A DNA stretch of 64,000 bases from Bathymodiolus brooksi. Lineage: Eukaryota > Mollusca > Bivalvia > Mytilida > Modiolidae. The position numbers and the translations under genes are program-made. Within the stretch, counting starts at the first letter, position 1, and each line of letters opens with the position of its first letter. A model generated the notes under the pieces. The model searched no databases. It saw only the letters and a list, made by a program, of their open reading frames with translations, and was not told where the DNA came from. The stretch lies in the NCBI GenBank assembly GCA_963680875.1, contig OY804577.1, positions 146,896,196 through 146,960,195 of the forward strand, written 5' to 3'. This document shows positions 39,604 to 54,095 of the stretch, in pieces.

Positions 39604-41060
39604 GATACCCTCGGGGACTAATAGTCAACCAGCAGAGGTATCGACCCAGTGATAGAAATACTGACTACTGGGTAGATGATACCCTCGGGGACTAATAGTC
39701 AACCAGCAGAGGTATCGACCCAGTGATAGAAATACTGACTACTGGGCGGATGATACCCTCGGGGACTAATAGTCAACTAGCAGAGGTATCGACCCAGTGA
39801 TAGAAATACTGACTACTGGGCGGATGATACCCTCGGGGACTAATAGTCAACCAGCAGAGGTATCGACTCAGTGATAGAAATACTGACTACTGGGCGAATG
39901 ATACCCTCGGGGACTAATAGTCAACCAGCAGAGGTATCGACCCAGTGATAGAAATACTGACTACTGGGCGGATGATACCCTCGGGGACTAATAGTCAACT
40001 AGCAGAGGTATCGACTCAGTGATAGAAATACTGACTACTGGGCGGATGATACCCTCGGGGACTAATAGTAAACCAGCAGAGATATCGACCCAGTGATAGA
40101 AATACTGACTACTGGGCGGATGATACCATCGGGGACTAATAGTCAACCAGCAGAGGTATCGACCCAGTGATAGAAATACTGACTACTGGGCGGATGATAC
40201 CCTCGGGGACTAATAGTCAACCAGCAGAGGTATCGACCCAGTGATAGAAATACTGACTACTGGGCGGATGATACCATCGGGGACTAATAGTCAACTAGAA
40301 GAGGTATCGACCCAGTGATAGAAATACTGACTACTGGGCGGATGATACCCGCGAGGACTAATAGTCAATTAGCAGAGATATCGACCCAGTGATAGAAATA
40401 CTGACTACTGGGCGGGTGATACCCTCGGGGACTAATAGTCAACCAGCAGAGGTATCGACCCAGTGATAGAAATACTGACTACTGGGCGGATGATACCCTC
40501 GGGGATTAATAGTCAACCAGCAGAGGTATCGACCCAGTGATAGAAATACTGACTACTGGGCGGATGATACCCTCGGGGACTAATATTCAACCAGCAGAGG
40601 TATCGACCCAGTGATAGAAATACTGACTACTTGGCGGATGATACCCTCGGGGACTAATAGTCAACTAGCAGAGGTATCGACCCAGTGATAGAAATACTGA
40701 CTACTGGGCGGATGATACCCTCGGGGACTAATAGTCAACCAGCAGAGGTATCGACTCAGTGATAGAAATACTGACTACTGGGCGGATGATACCCTCGGGG
40801 ACTAATAGTCAACCAGCAGAGGTATCGACCCAGTGATAGAAATACTGACTACTGGGCGGATGATACCCTCGGGAACTAATAGTCAACTAGCAGAGGTATC
40901 GACCCAGTGATAGAAATACTGACTACTGGGCAGATGATACCCTCGGGGGACTAATAGTCAACTAGCAGAGGTATCGACTCAGTGATAGAAATACTGACTA
41001 CTGGGCGGATGATACCCTCGGGGACTAATAGTCAACCAGCAGAGGTATCGACCCAGGGAT
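39604..41060 (+). repeat. Segment present three times across 14 kb, copy 3
   Basis: This is the last copy of the triplicated segment, including the five-G run at 40945-40949, with private changes such as gggcagatg just before it. In one monomer it has agtaaaccagc where the other two copies have agtaaactagc. Confidence 0.85.
40945..40949 (+). other. Inherited one-base insertion, five-G run (copy 3)
   Basis: Same insertion as at 34656, exactly 6,289 bp downstream. Confidence 0.9.
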
Positions 41061-41070
41061 AGAAATACTG

Positions 41071-42286
41071 ACTACTGGGTAGATGATACCCTCGGGGACT
41101 AATAGTCAACCAGCAGAGGTATCGACCCAGTGATAGAAATACTGACTACTGGGCGGATGATACCCTCGGGGACTAATAGTCAACTAGCAGAGGTATCGAC
41201 CAGTGATAGAAATACTGACTACTGGGCGGATGATACCCTCGGGGACTAATAGTCAACCAGCAGAGGTATCGACTCAGTGATAGAAATACTGACTACTGGG
41301 CGGATGATACCCTCGGGGACTAATAGTCAACCAGCAGAGGTATCGACCCAGTGATAGAAATACTGACTACTGGGCGGATGATACCCTCGGGGACTAATAG
41401 TCAACTAGCAGAGGTATCGACTTAGTGATAGAAATACTGACTACTGGGCGGATGATACCCTCGGGGACTAATAGTAAACCAGCAGAGATATCGACCCAGT
41501 GATAGAAATACTGACTACTGGGCGGATGATACCATCGGGGACTAATAGTCAACCAGCAGAGGTATCGACCCAGTGATAGAAATACTGACTACTGGGCGGA
41601 TGATACCCTCGGGGACTAATAGTCAACCAGCAGAGGTATCGACCCAGTGATAGAAATACTGACTACTGGGCGGATGATACCCTCGGGGACTAATAGTCAA
41701 CCAGCAGAGGTATCGACTCAGTGATAGATATACTGACTACTGGGCGGATGATACCCTCGGGGACTAATAGTCAACTAGCAGAGGTATCGACCCAGTGATA
41801 GAAATACTGACTACTGGGCGGATGATACCCTCGGGGACTAATAGTCAACTAGCAGAGGTATCGAATCAGTGATAGAAATACTGACTACTGGGCGGATCAT
41901 ACCCTCGGGGACTAATAGTCAACCAGCAGAGGTATCGACCCAGTGATAGAAATACTGACTACTGGGCGGATGATACCCTCGGGGACTAATATTCAACTAG
42001 CAGAGGTATCGACCCAGTGATAGAAATACTGACTACTGGGCGGATGATACCCTCGGGGACTAATAGTAAACTAGCAGAGGTATCGACTCAGTGATAGAAA
42101 TACTGACTACTGGGCGGATGATACCCTCGGGGACTAATAGTCAACCAGCAGAGGTATCGACCCAGTGATAGAAATACTGACTACTGGGCGGATGATACCC
42201 TCGGTGACTAATAGTCAACCAGCATAGGTATCGACCCAGTGATAGAAATACTGACTACTGGGCGGATGATACCATCGGGGACTAAT
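41071..42286 (+). repeat. 79-monomer-spaced duplication, copy 2 (about 1.2 kb)
   Basis: This is the partner of the block near 35225. It shares the inherited deletion at 41198 and the gatagatata and gcggatcat variants. It has private differences such as attcaactag near 41990 and gaatcag near 41865. Confidence 0.86.
41198..41205 (+). other. One-base deletion giving cgaccagtg (3 of 5)
   Basis: Same deletion, 5,846 bp (79 monomers) after the one at 35352. Confidence 0.9.
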
Positions 42287-42499
42287 AGTCAACCAGCAGA
42301 GGTATCGACCCAGTGATAGAAATACTGACTACTGGGCGGATGATACCCTCGGTGACTAATAGTCAACCAGCATAGGTATCGACCCAGTGATAGAAATACT
42401 GACTACTGGGCGGATGATACCATCGGGGACTAATAGTCAACTAGAAGAGGTATCGACCCAGTGATAGAAATACTGACTACTGGGCGGATGATACCCGCG

Positions 42500-45400
42500 A
42501 GGACTAATAGTCAATTAGCAGAGATATCGACCCAGTGATAGAAATACTGACTACTGGGCGGGTGATACCCTCGGGGACTAATAGTCAACCAGCAGAGGTA
42601 TCGACCCAGTGATAGAAATACTGACTACTGGGCGGATGATACCCTCGGGGACTAATATTCAACCAGCAGAGGTATCGACCCAGTGATAGAAATACTGACT
42701 ACTGGGCGGATGATACCCTCGGGGACTAATATTCAACCAGCAGAGGTATCGACCCAGTGATAGAAATACTGACTACTGGGCGGATGATACCCTCGGGGAC
42801 TAATATTCAATTAGCAGAGCTATCGACCCAGTGATAGAAATACTGACTACTGGGCGGATGATACCCTCGGAGACTAATAGTCAACCAGCAGAGGTATCGA
42901 TTCAGTGATAGAAATACTGACTACTGGGCGGATGATACCCTCGGGGACTAATAGTCAACTAGCAGAGGTATCGACCCAGTGATAGAAATACTGACTACTG
43001 GGCGGATGATACCCTCGGGGACTAATAGTCAACTAGCAGAGGTATCGACCCAGTGATAGAAATACTGACTACTGGGCGGATGATACCCTCGGGGACTAAT
43101 AGTCAACTAGCAGAGGTATCGACTCGGTGATAGAAATACTGACTTCTGGGCGGATGATACCCTCGGGGACTAATAGTCAACCAGCAGAGGTATCGACTCA
43201 GTGATAGAAATACTGACTACTGGGTAGATGATACCCTCGGGGACTAATAGTCAACCAGCAGAGGTATCGACCCAGTGATAGAAATACTGACTACTGGGCG
43301 GATGATACCCTCGGGGACTAATAGTCAACTAGCAGAGGTATCGACCCAGTGATAGAAATACTGACTACTGGGCGGATGATACCCTCGGGGACTAATTGTC
43401 AACCAGCAGAGGTATCGACTCAGTGATAGAAATACTGACTACTGGGCGGATGATACCCTCGGGGACTAATAGTCAACCAGCAGAGGTATCGACCCAGTGA
43501 TAGAAATACTGACTACTGGGCGGATGATACCCTCGGGGACTAATAGTCAACTAGCAGAGGTATCGACTCAGTGATAGAAATACTGACTACTGGGCGGATG
43601 ATACCCTCGGGGACTAATAGTAAACCAGCAGAGATATCGACCCAGTGATAGAAATACTGACTACTGGGCGGATGATACCCTCGGGAACTAATAGTCAACC
43701 ATCAGAGGTATCGACCCAGTGATAGAAATACTGACTACTGGGCGGATGATACCCTCGGGGACTAATAGTCAACCAGCAGAGGTATCGACCCAGTGATAGA
43801 AATACTGACTACTGGGCGGATGATACCCGCGAGGACTAATAGTCAATTAGCAGAGATATCGACCCAGTGATAGAAATACTGACTACTGGGCGGGTTATAC
43901 CCTCGGGGACTAATAGTCAACCAGCAGAGGTATCGACCCAGTGATAGAAATACTGACTACTGTGCGGATGATACCCTCGGGGACTAATAGTCAACCAGCA
44001 GAGGTATCGACCCAGTGATAGAAATACTGACTACTGGGCGGATGATACCCTCGGGGACTAATATTCAACCAGCAGAGGTATCGACCCAGTGATAGAAATA
44101 CTGACTACTGGGCGGATGATACCCTCGGGGACTAATAGTCAACTAGCAGAGGTATCGACCCAGTGATAGAAATACTGACTACTGGGCGGATGATACCCTC
44201 GGGGACTAATAGTCAACCAGCAGAGGTATCGACTCAGTGATAGAAATACTGAATACTGGGCGGATGATACCCTCGGGGACTAATAGTCAACCAGCAGAGG
44301 TATCGACCCAGTGATAGAAATACTGACTACTGGGCGGATGATACCCTCGGGGACTAATAGTCAACTAGCAGAGGTATCGACCCAGTGATAGAAATACTGA
44401 CTACTGGGCGGATGATACCCTCGGGGACTAATAGTCAACTAGCAGAGGTATCGACTCAGTGATAGAAATACTGACTACTGGGCGGATGATACCCTCGGGG
44501 ACTAATAGTCAACCAGCAGAGGTATCGACTCAGTGATAGAAATACTGACTACTGGGTAGATGATACCCTCGGGGACTAATAGTCAACCAGCAGAGGTATC
44601 GACCCAGTGATAGAAATACTGACTACTGGGCGGATGATACCCTCGGGGACTAATAGTCAACTAGCAGAGGTATCGACCAGTGATAGAAATACTGACTACT
44701 GGGCGGATGATACCCTCGGGGACTAATAGTCAACCAGCAGAGGTATCGACTCAGTGATAGAAATACTGACTACTGGGCGGATGATACCCTCGGGGACTAA
44801 TAGTCAACCAGCAGAGGTATCGACCCAGTGATAGAAATACTGACTACTGGGCGGATGATACCCTTGGGGACTAATAGTCAACTAGCAGAGGTATCGACTA
44901 AGTGATAGAAATACCGACTACTGGGCGGATGATACCCTCGGGGACTAATAATAAACCAGCAGAGATATCGACCCAGTGATAGAAATACTGACTATTGGGC
45001 GGATGATACCATCGGGGACTAATAGTCAACCAGCAGAGGTATCGACCCAGTGATAGAAATACTGACTACTGGGCGGATGATACCCTCGGGGACTAATAGT
45101 CAACCAGCAGAGGTATCGACCCAGTGATAGAAATACTGACTACTGGGCGGATGATACCCTCGGGGACTAATAGTCAACCAGCAGAGGTATCGACTCAGTG
45201 ATAGAAATACTGACTACTGGGCGGATGATACCCTCGGGGACTAATAGTAAACCAGCAGAGATATCGACCCAGTGATAGAAATACTGACTACTGGGCGGAT
45301 GATACCATCGGGAACTAATATTCAACCAGCAGAGGTATCGACCCAGTGATAGAAATACTGACTACTGGGCGGATGATACCCTCGGGGACTAATAGTCAAC

Positions 45401-46110
45401 TAGTAGAGGTATCGACCCAGTGATAGAAATACTGACTACTGGGCGGATGATACCCTCGGGGACTAATATTCAACCAGCAGAGGTATCGACCCAGTGATAG
45501 AAATACTGACTACTGGGCGGATGATACCCTCGGGGACTAATAGTCAACTAGCAGAGGTATCGACACAGTGATAGAAATACTGACTACTGGGCGGATGATA
45601 CCATCGGGGACTAATAGTCAACCAGCAGAGGTATCGACTCAGTGATAGAAATACTGACTACTGGGCGGATGATACCCTCGGGGACTAATAGTCAACCAGC
45701 AGAGGTATCGACCCAGTGATAGAAATACTGACTACTGGGCGGATGATACCCTCGGGGACTAATAGTCAACTAGCAGAGGTATCGACCCAGTGATAGAAAT
45801 ACTGACTACTGGGCGGATGATACCCTCGGGGACTAATAGTCAACTAGCAGAGGTATCGACCCAGTGATAGAAATACTGACTACTGGGCGGATGATACCCT
45901 CGGGGACTAATAGTCAACCAGCAGAGGTATCGACCCAGTGATAGAAATACTGACTACTGGGTAGATGATACCGTCGGGGATTAATAGTCAACCAGCAGAG
46001 GTATCGACCCAGTGATAGAAATACTGACTACTGGGCGGATGATACCTTCGGGGACTAATAGTCAACTAGCAGAGGTATCGACCCAGTGATAGAAATACTG
46101 ACTACTGGGC
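42500..46110 (+). repeat. 66-monomer-spaced duplication, copy 1 (about 3.6 kb)
   Basis: This is the longest duplicated stretch found, matching about 47385-50993 at an offset of 4,883 bp (66 x 74 minus 1). Markers are gcgggtg (42563 and 47446), gagctatcg (42820 and 47703), gactcggtg (43126 and 48009), the cgaccagtg deletion (44675 and 49558), ataccgac (44915 and 49798) and ataccgtcgg (45973 and 50856). Similarity breaks at 46110, where this copy continues into a gcgagg monomer. Confidence 0.91.
44675..44682 (+). other. One-base deletion giving cgaccagtg (4 of 5)
   Basis: Same deletion, within copy 1 of the 66-monomer-spaced duplication. Confidence 0.9.
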
Positions 46111-46129
46111 GGATGATACCCGCGAGGAC

Positions 46130-48478
46130 TAATAGTCAATTAGCAGAGATATCGACCCAGTGATAGAAATACTGACTACTGGGCGGGTGATACCCTCGGG
46201 GACTAATAGTCAACCAGCAGAGGTATCGACCCAGTGATAGAAATACTGACTACTGGGCGGATGATACCCTCGGGGACTAATATTCAACCAGCAGAGGTAT
46301 CGACCCAGTGATAGAAATACTGACTACTGGGCGGATGATACCCTCGGGGACTAATATTCAACCAGCAGAGGTATCGACCCAGTGATAGAAATACTGACTA
46401 CTGGGCGGATGATACCCTCGGGGACTAATATTCAATTAGCAGAGCTATCGACCCAGTGATAGAAATACTGACTACTGGGCGGATGATACCCTCGGAGACT
46501 AATAGTCAACCAGCAGAGGTATCGATTCAGTGATAGAAATACTGACTACTGGGCGGATGATACCCTCGGGGACTAATAGTCAACTAGCAGAGGTATCGAC
46601 CCAGTGATAGAAATACTGACTACTGGGCGGATGATACCCTCGGGGACTAATAGTCAACCAGCAGAGGTATCGACCCAGTGATAGAAATACTGACTACTGG
46701 GCGGATGATACCCTCGGGGACTAATAGTCAACTAGCAGAGGTATCGACTCGGTGATAGAAATACTGACTTCTGGGCGGATGATACCCTCGGGGACTAATA
46801 GTCAACCAGCAGAGGTATCGACTCAGTGATAGAAATACTGACTACTGGGTAGATGATACCCTCGGGGACTAATAGTCAACCAGCAGAGGTATCGACCCAG
46901 TGATAGAAATACTGACTACTGGGCGGATGATACCCTCGGGGACTAATAGTCAACTAGCAGAGGTATCGACCCAGTGATAGAAATACTGACTACTGGGCGG
47001 ATGATACCCTCGGGGACTAATTGTCAACCAGCAGAGGTATCGACTCAGTGATAGAAATACTGACTACTGGGCGGATGATACCCTCGGGGACTAATAGTCA
47101 ACCAGCAGAGGTATCGACCCAGTGATAGAAATACTGACTACTGGGCGGATGATACCCTCGGGGACTAATAGTCAACTAGCAGAGGTATCTACTCAGTGAT
47201 AGAAATACTGACTACTGGGCGGATGATACCCTCGGGGACTAATAGTCAACTAGCAGAGGTATCGACTCAGTGATAGAAATACTGACTACTGGGCGGATGA
47301 TACCCTCGGGGACTAATAGTCAACCAGCAGAGGTATCGACCCAGTGATAGAAATACTGACTACTGGGCGGATGATACCCTCGGGGACTAATAGTCAATTA
47401 GCAGAGATATCGACCCAGTGATAGAAATACTGACTACTGGGCGGGTGATACCCTCGGGGACTAATAGTCAACCAGCAGAGGTATCGACCCAGTGATAGAA
47501 ATACTGACTACTGGGCGGATGATACCCTCGGGGACTAATATTCAACCAGCAGAGGTATCGACCCAGTGATAGAAATACTGACTACTGGGCGGATGATACC
47601 CTCGGGGACTAATATTCAACCAGCAGAGGTATCGACCCAGTGATAGAAATACTGACTACTGGGCGGATGATACCCTCGGGGACTAATATTCAATTAGCAG
47701 AGCTATCGACCCAGTGATAGAAATACTGACTACTGGGCGGATGATACCCTCGGAGACTAATAGTCAACCAGCAGAGGTATCGATTCAGTGATAGAAATAC
47801 TGACTACTGGGCGGATGATACCCTCGGGGACTAATAGTCAACTAGCAGAGGTATCGACCCAGTGATAGAAATACTGACTACTGGGCGGATGATACCCTCG
47901 GGGACTAATAGTCAACTAGCAGAGGTATCGACCCAGTGATAGAAATACTGACTACTGGGCGGATGATACCCTCGGGGACTAATAGTCAACTAGCAGAGGT
48001 ATCGACTCGGTGATAGAAATACTGACTTCTGGGCGGATGATACCCTCGGGGACTAATAGTCAACCAGCAGAGGTATCGACTCAGTGATAGAAATACTGAC
48101 TACTGGGTAGATGATACCCTCGGGGACTAATAGTCAACCAGCAGAGGTATCGACCCAGTGATAGAAATACTGACTACTGGGCGGATGATACCCTCGGGGA
48201 CTAATAGTCAACTAGCAGAGGTATCGACCCAGTGATAGAAATACTGACTACTGGGCGGATGATACCCTCGGGGACTAATTGTCAACCAGCAGAGGTATCG
48301 ACTCAGTGATAGAAATACTGACTACTGGGCGGATGATACCCTCGGGGACTAATAGTCAACCAGCAGAGGTATCGACCCAGTGATAGAAATACTGACTACT
48401 GGGCGGATGATACCCTCGGGGACTAATAGTCAACTAGCAGAGGTATCGACTCAGTGATAGAAATACTGACTACTGGGC
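46130..48478 (+). repeat. 17-monomer (1,258-bp) tandem duplication
   Basis: About 46130-47220 repeats at about 47388-48478. Markers are gcgggtg (46183 and 47441), gagctatcg (46445 and 47703) and gactcggtg (46751 and 48009). The second half is also the start of copy 2 of the 66-monomer-spaced duplication, so the same monomers exist three times in 5.5 kb. Confidence 0.87.
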
Positions 48479-50993
48479 GGATGATACCCTCGGGGACTAA
48501 TAGTAAACCAGCAGAGATATCGACCCAGTGATAGAAATACTGACTACTGGGCGGATGATACCCTCGGGAACTAATAGTCAACCAGCAGAGGTATCGACCC
48601 AGTGATAGAAATACTGACTACTGGGCGGATGATACCCTCGGGGACTAATAGTCAACCAGCAGAGGTATCGACCCAGTGATAGAAATACTGACTACTGGGC
48701 GGATGATACCCGCGAGGACTAATAGTCAATTAGCAGAGATATCGACCCAGTGATAGAAATACTGACTACTGGGCGGGTTATACCCTCGGGGACTAATAGT
48801 CAACCAGCAGAGGTATCGACCCAGTGATAGAAATACTGACTACTGTGCGGATGATACCCTCGGGGACTAATAGTCAACCAGCAGAGGTATCGACCCAGTG
48901 ATAGAAATACTGACTACTGGGCGGATGATACCCTCGGGGACTAATATTCAACCAGCAGAGGTATCGACCCAGTGATAGAAATACTGACTACTGGGCGGAT
49001 GATACCCTCGGGGACTAATAGTCAACTAGCAGAGGTATCGACCCAGTGATAGAAATACTGACTACTGGGCGGATGATACCCTCGGGGACTAATAGTCAAC
49101 CAGCAGAGGTATCGACTCAGTGATAGAAATACTGAATACTGGGCGGATGATACCCTCGGGGACTAATAGTCAACCAGCAGAGGTATCGACCCAGTGATAG
49201 AAATACTGACTACTGGGCGGATGATACCCTCGGGGACTAATAGTCAACTAGCAGAGGTATCGACCCAGTGATAGAAATACTGACTACTGGGCGGATGATA
49301 CCCTCGGGGACTAATAGTCAACTAGCAGAGGTATCGACTCAGTGATAGAAATACTGACTACTGGGCGGATGATACCCTCGGGGACTAATAGTCAACCAGC
49401 AGAGGTATCGACTCAGTGATAGAAATACTGACTACTGGGTAGATGATACCCTCGGGGACTAATAGTCAACCAGCAGAGGTATCGACCCAGTGATAGAAAT
49501 ACTGACTACTGGGCGGATGATACCCTCGGGGACTAATAGTCAACTAGCAGAGGTATCGACCAGTGATAGAAATACTGACTACTGGGCGGATGATACCCTC
49601 GGGGACTAATAGTCAACCAGCAGAGGTATCGACTCAGTGATAGAAATACTGACTACTGGGCGGATGATACCCTCGGGGACTAATAGTCAACCAGCAGAGG
49701 TATCGACCCAGTGATAGAAATACTGACTACTGGGCGGATGATACCCTTGGGGACTAATAGTCAACTAGCAGAGGTATCGACTAAGTGATAGAAATACCGA
49801 CTACTGGGCGGATGATACCCTCGGGGACTAATAATAAACCAGCAGAGATATCGACCCAGTGATAGAAATACTGACTATTGGGCGGATGATACCATCGGGG
49901 ACTAATAGTCAACCAGCAGAGGTATCGACCCAGTGATAGAAATACTGACTACTGGGCGGATGATACCCTCGGGGACTAATAGTCAACCAGCAGAGGTATC
50001 GACCCAGTGATAGAAATACTGACTACTGGGCGGATGATACCCTCGGGGACTAATAGTCAACCAGCAGAGGTATCGACTCAGTGATAGAAATACTGACTAC
50101 TGGGCGGATGATACCCTCGGGGACTAATAGTAAACCAGCAGAGATATCGACCCAGTGATAGAAATACTGACTACTGGGCGGATGATACCATCGGGAACTA
50201 ATATTCAACCAGCAGAGGTATCGACCCAGTGATAGAAATACTGACTACTGGGCGGATGATACCCTCGGGGACTAATAGTCAACTAGTAGAGGTATCGACC
50301 CAGTGATAGAAATACTGACTACTGGGCGGATGATACCCTCGGGGACTAATATTCAACCAGCAGAGGTATCGACCCAGTGATAGAAATACTGACTACTGGG
50401 CGGATGATACCCTCGGGGACTAATAGTCAACTAGCAGAGGTATCGACACAGTGATAGAAATACTGACTACTGGGCGGATGATACCATCGGGGACTAATAG
50501 TCAACCAGCAGAGGTATCGACTCAGTGATAGAAATACTGACTACTGGGCGGATGATACCCTCGGGGACTAATAGTCAACCAGCAGAGGTATCGACCCAGT
50601 GATAGAAATACTGACTACTGGGCGGATGATACCCTCGGGGACTAATAGTCAACTAGCAGAGGTATCGACCCAGTGATAGAAATACTGACTACTGGGCGGA
50701 TGATACCCTCGGGGACTAATAGTCAACTAGCAGAGGTATCGACCCAGTGATAGAAATACTGACTACTGGGCGGATGATACCCTCGGGGACTAATAGTCAA
50801 CCAGCAGAGGTATCGACCCAGTGATAGAAATACTGACTACTGGGTAGATGATACCGTCGGGGATTAATAGTCAACCAGCAGAGGTATCGACCCAGTGATA
50901 GAAATACTGACTACTGGGCGGATGATACCTTCGGGGACTAATAGTCAACTAGCAGAGGTATCGACCCAGTGATAGAAATACTGACTACTGGGC
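47385..50993 (+). repeat. 66-monomer-spaced duplication, copy 2 (about 3.6 kb)
   Basis: This is the partner of the block near 42500. Private differences include ccagcag near 48585 where the partner has ccatcag near 43702. The left junction shares caattagcagagata but not the gcgagg just upstream, which places the breakpoint within a single monomer near 47385. Confidence 0.91.
49558..49565 (+). other. One-base deletion giving cgaccagtg (5 of 5)
   Basis: Same deletion, 4,883 bp after the one at 44675, within copy 2 of the 66-monomer-spaced duplication. Confidence 0.9.
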
Positions 50994-51800
50994 GGATGAT
51001 ACCCTCGGGGACTAATAGTCAACCAGCAGAGGTATCGACTCAATGATAGAAATACTGACTACTGGGCGGATGATACCCTCGGGGACTAATAGTCAACCAG
51101 TAGAGGTATCGACCCAGTGATAGAAATACTGACTACTGGGCGGATGATACCCTCGGGGACTAATAGTCAACTAGCAGAGGTATCGACTCAGTGATAGAAA
51201 TACTGACTACTGGGCGGATGATACCCTCGGAGACTAATAGTAAACCAGCAGATATATCGACCCAGTGATAGAAATACTGACTACTGGGCGGATTATACCA
51301 TCGGGGACTAATAGTTAATCAGCAGAGGTATCGACCCAGTGATAGAAATACTGACTACTGGGCGGATGATACCCTCGGTGACTAATAGTCAACCAGCAGA
51401 GGTATCGACCCAGTGATAGAAATACTGACTACTGGGCGGATGATACCATCGGGGACTAATAGTCAACTAGAAGAGGTATCGACCCAGTGATAGAAATACT
51501 GACTACTGGGCGGATGATACCCGCGAGGACTAATAGTCAATTAGCAGAGATATCGACCCAGTGATATAAATACTGACTACTGGCCGGGTGATACCCTCGG
51601 GGACTAATAGTCAACCAGCAGAGGTATCGACCCAGTGATAGAAATACTGACTACTGGGCGGATGATACCCTCGGGGACTAATAGTCAACTAGCAGAGGTA
51701 TCGACCCAGTGATAGAAATACTGACTACTGGGCGGATGATACCCTCGGGGACTAATATTCAACCAGCAGAGGTATCGACCCAGTGATAGAAATACTGACT

Positions 51801-51812
51801 ACTTGGCGATGA
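51801..51812 (+). other. One-base deletion (acttggcgatgat)
   Basis: One G of ggcggatgat is lost in an acttggcgg-type monomer shortly after the last gcgagg marker. Related acttggcgg monomers elsewhere keep the full length. Confidence 0.88.
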
Positions 51813-53579
51813 TACCCTCGGGGACTAATAGTCAACCAGCAGAGGTATCGACCCAGTGATAGAAATACTGACTACTGGGCGGATGATACCCTCGGGGACT
51901 AATAGTCAACCAGCAGAGGTATCGACTCAGTGATAGAAATACTGACTACTGGGCGGATGATACCCTCGGGGACTAATAGTCAACCAGCAGAGGTATCGAC
52001 CCAGTGATAGAAATACTGACTACTGGGCGGATGATACCCTCGGGGACTAATAGTCAACTAGCAGAGGTATCGACCCAGTGATAGAAATACTGACTACTAG
52101 GCGGATGATACCCTCGGGGACTAATAGTCAACTAGCAGAGGTATCGACTCAGTGATAGAAATACTGACTACTAGGTAGATGATACCCTCGGGGAATAATA
52201 GTCAACCAGCAGAGGTATCGACCCAGTGATAGAAATACTGACTACTGGGCGGATGATACCCTCGGGGACTAATAGTCAACTAGCAGAGGTATCGACTCAG
52301 TGATAGAAATACTGACTACTAGGCGGATGATACCCTCGGGGACTAATAGTAAACCAGCAGAGATATCGACCCAGTGATAGAAATACTGACTACTGGGCGG
52401 ATGATACCATCGGGGACTAATAGTCAACCAGCAGAGGTATCGACCCAGTGATAGAAATACTGACTACTGGGCGGATGATACCCTCGGGGACTAATAGTCA
52501 ACCAGCAGAGGTATCGACCCAGTGATAGAAGTACTGACTACTGGGCGGATGATACCCTCGGGGACTAATAGTCAACTAGCAGAGGTATCGACCCAGTGAT
52601 AGAAATACTGACTACTGGGTAGATGATACCCTCGGGGACTAATATTCAACCAGCAGAGGTATCGACCCAGAGATAGAAATACTGACTACTGGGCGGATGA
52701 TACCCTCGGGGACTAATAGTCAACTAGCAGAGGTATCGACCCAGTGATAGAAATACTGACTACTGGGCGGATGATACCCTCGGGGACTAATAGTCAACCA
52801 GCAGAGGTATCGACTCAGTGATAGAAATACTGAATACTGGGCGGATGATACCATCGGGGACTAATAGTCAACCAGTAGAGGTATCGACCCAGTGATAGAA
52901 ATACTGACTACTGGGCGGATGATACCCTCGGGGACTAATAGTCAACTAGCAGAGGTATCGACTCAGTGATAGAAATACTGACTACTGGGCGGATGATACC
53001 CTCGGGGACTAATAGTCAACCAGCAGAGATATCGACCCAGTGATAGAAATACTGACTACTGGGCGGATGATACCATCGGGGACTAATAGTCAACCAGCAG
53101 AGGTATCGACCCAGTGATAGAAATACTGACTACTGGGCGGATGATACCCTCGGGGACTAATAGTCAACCAGCAGAGGTATCGACCCAGTGATAGAAATAC
53201 TGACTACTGGGCGGATGATACCCTCGGGGACTAATAGTCAACCAGCAGAGGTATCGACTCAGTGATAGAAATACTGACTACTGGGCGGATGATACCCTCG
53301 GGGACTAATAGTAAACCAGCAGAGATATCGACCCAGTGATAGAAATACTGACTACTGGGCGGATGATACCCTCGGGGACTAATAGTCAACTAGCAGAGGT
53401 ATCGACCCAGTGATAGAAATACTGACTACTGGGCGGATGATACCCTCGGGGACTAATATTCAACCAGCAGAGGTATCGACCCAGTGATAGAAATACTGAC
53501 TACTGGGCGGATGATACCCTCGGGGACTAATAGTCAACTAGCAGAGGTATCGACCCAGTGATAGAAATACTGACTACTG

Positions 53580-54095
53580 GGCGGATGATACCCTCGGGGA
53601 CTAATAGTCAACTAGCAGAGGTATCGACTCAGTGATAGAAATACTGACTACTGGGCGGATGATACTCTCGGGGACTAATAGTCAACCAGCAGAGGTATCG
53701 ACCCAGTGATAGAAATACTGACTACTGGGCGGATGATACCCTCGGGGACTAATAGTCAACTAGCAGAGGTATCGACCCAGTGATAGAAATACTGACTACT
53801 GGGCGGATAATACCCTCGGAGACTAATAGTCAACTAGCAGAGATATCGACCCAGTGATAGAAATACTGACTACTGGGCGGATGATACCCTCGGGGACTAA
53901 TAGTCAACTAGCAGAGGTATCGACTCAGTGATAGAAATACTGACTACTGGGCGGATGATACTCTCGGGGACTAATAGTCAACCAGCAGAGGTATCGACCC
54001 AGTGATAGAAATACTGACTACTGGGCGGATGATACCCTCGGGGACTAATAGTCAACTAGCAGAGGTATCGACCCAGTGATAGAAATACTGATTAC
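53580..54095 (+). repeat. 4-monomer (296-bp) local duplication
   Basis: A run of a gactcag monomer, a tactctcgg monomer and two ordinary monomers occurs twice. The variant T of tactctcgg is at 53666 and 53962, 296 bp apart. It is among the shortest higher-order periods visible in the window. Confidence 0.78.

Larger units (their letters stand above)
26049..51640 (+). repeat. Compartment C: gcgagg-marked satellite with long-range duplications
   Basis: This stretch is defined by a monomer with acccgcgagg followed by caattagcagagata and usually a gcgggtg monomer. The diagnostic G is at 26291, 27697, 31620, 33026, 34062, 36577, 37983, 38575, 40351, 42497, 43829, 46122, 48712 and 51523, and I saw it nowhere else. 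Every spacing is a whole number of monomers once nearby indels are counted. Other markers enriched here are gggtagatg, gagctatcg, acttctggg and taattgtc. No non-satellite sequence is present. Confidence 0.88.
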
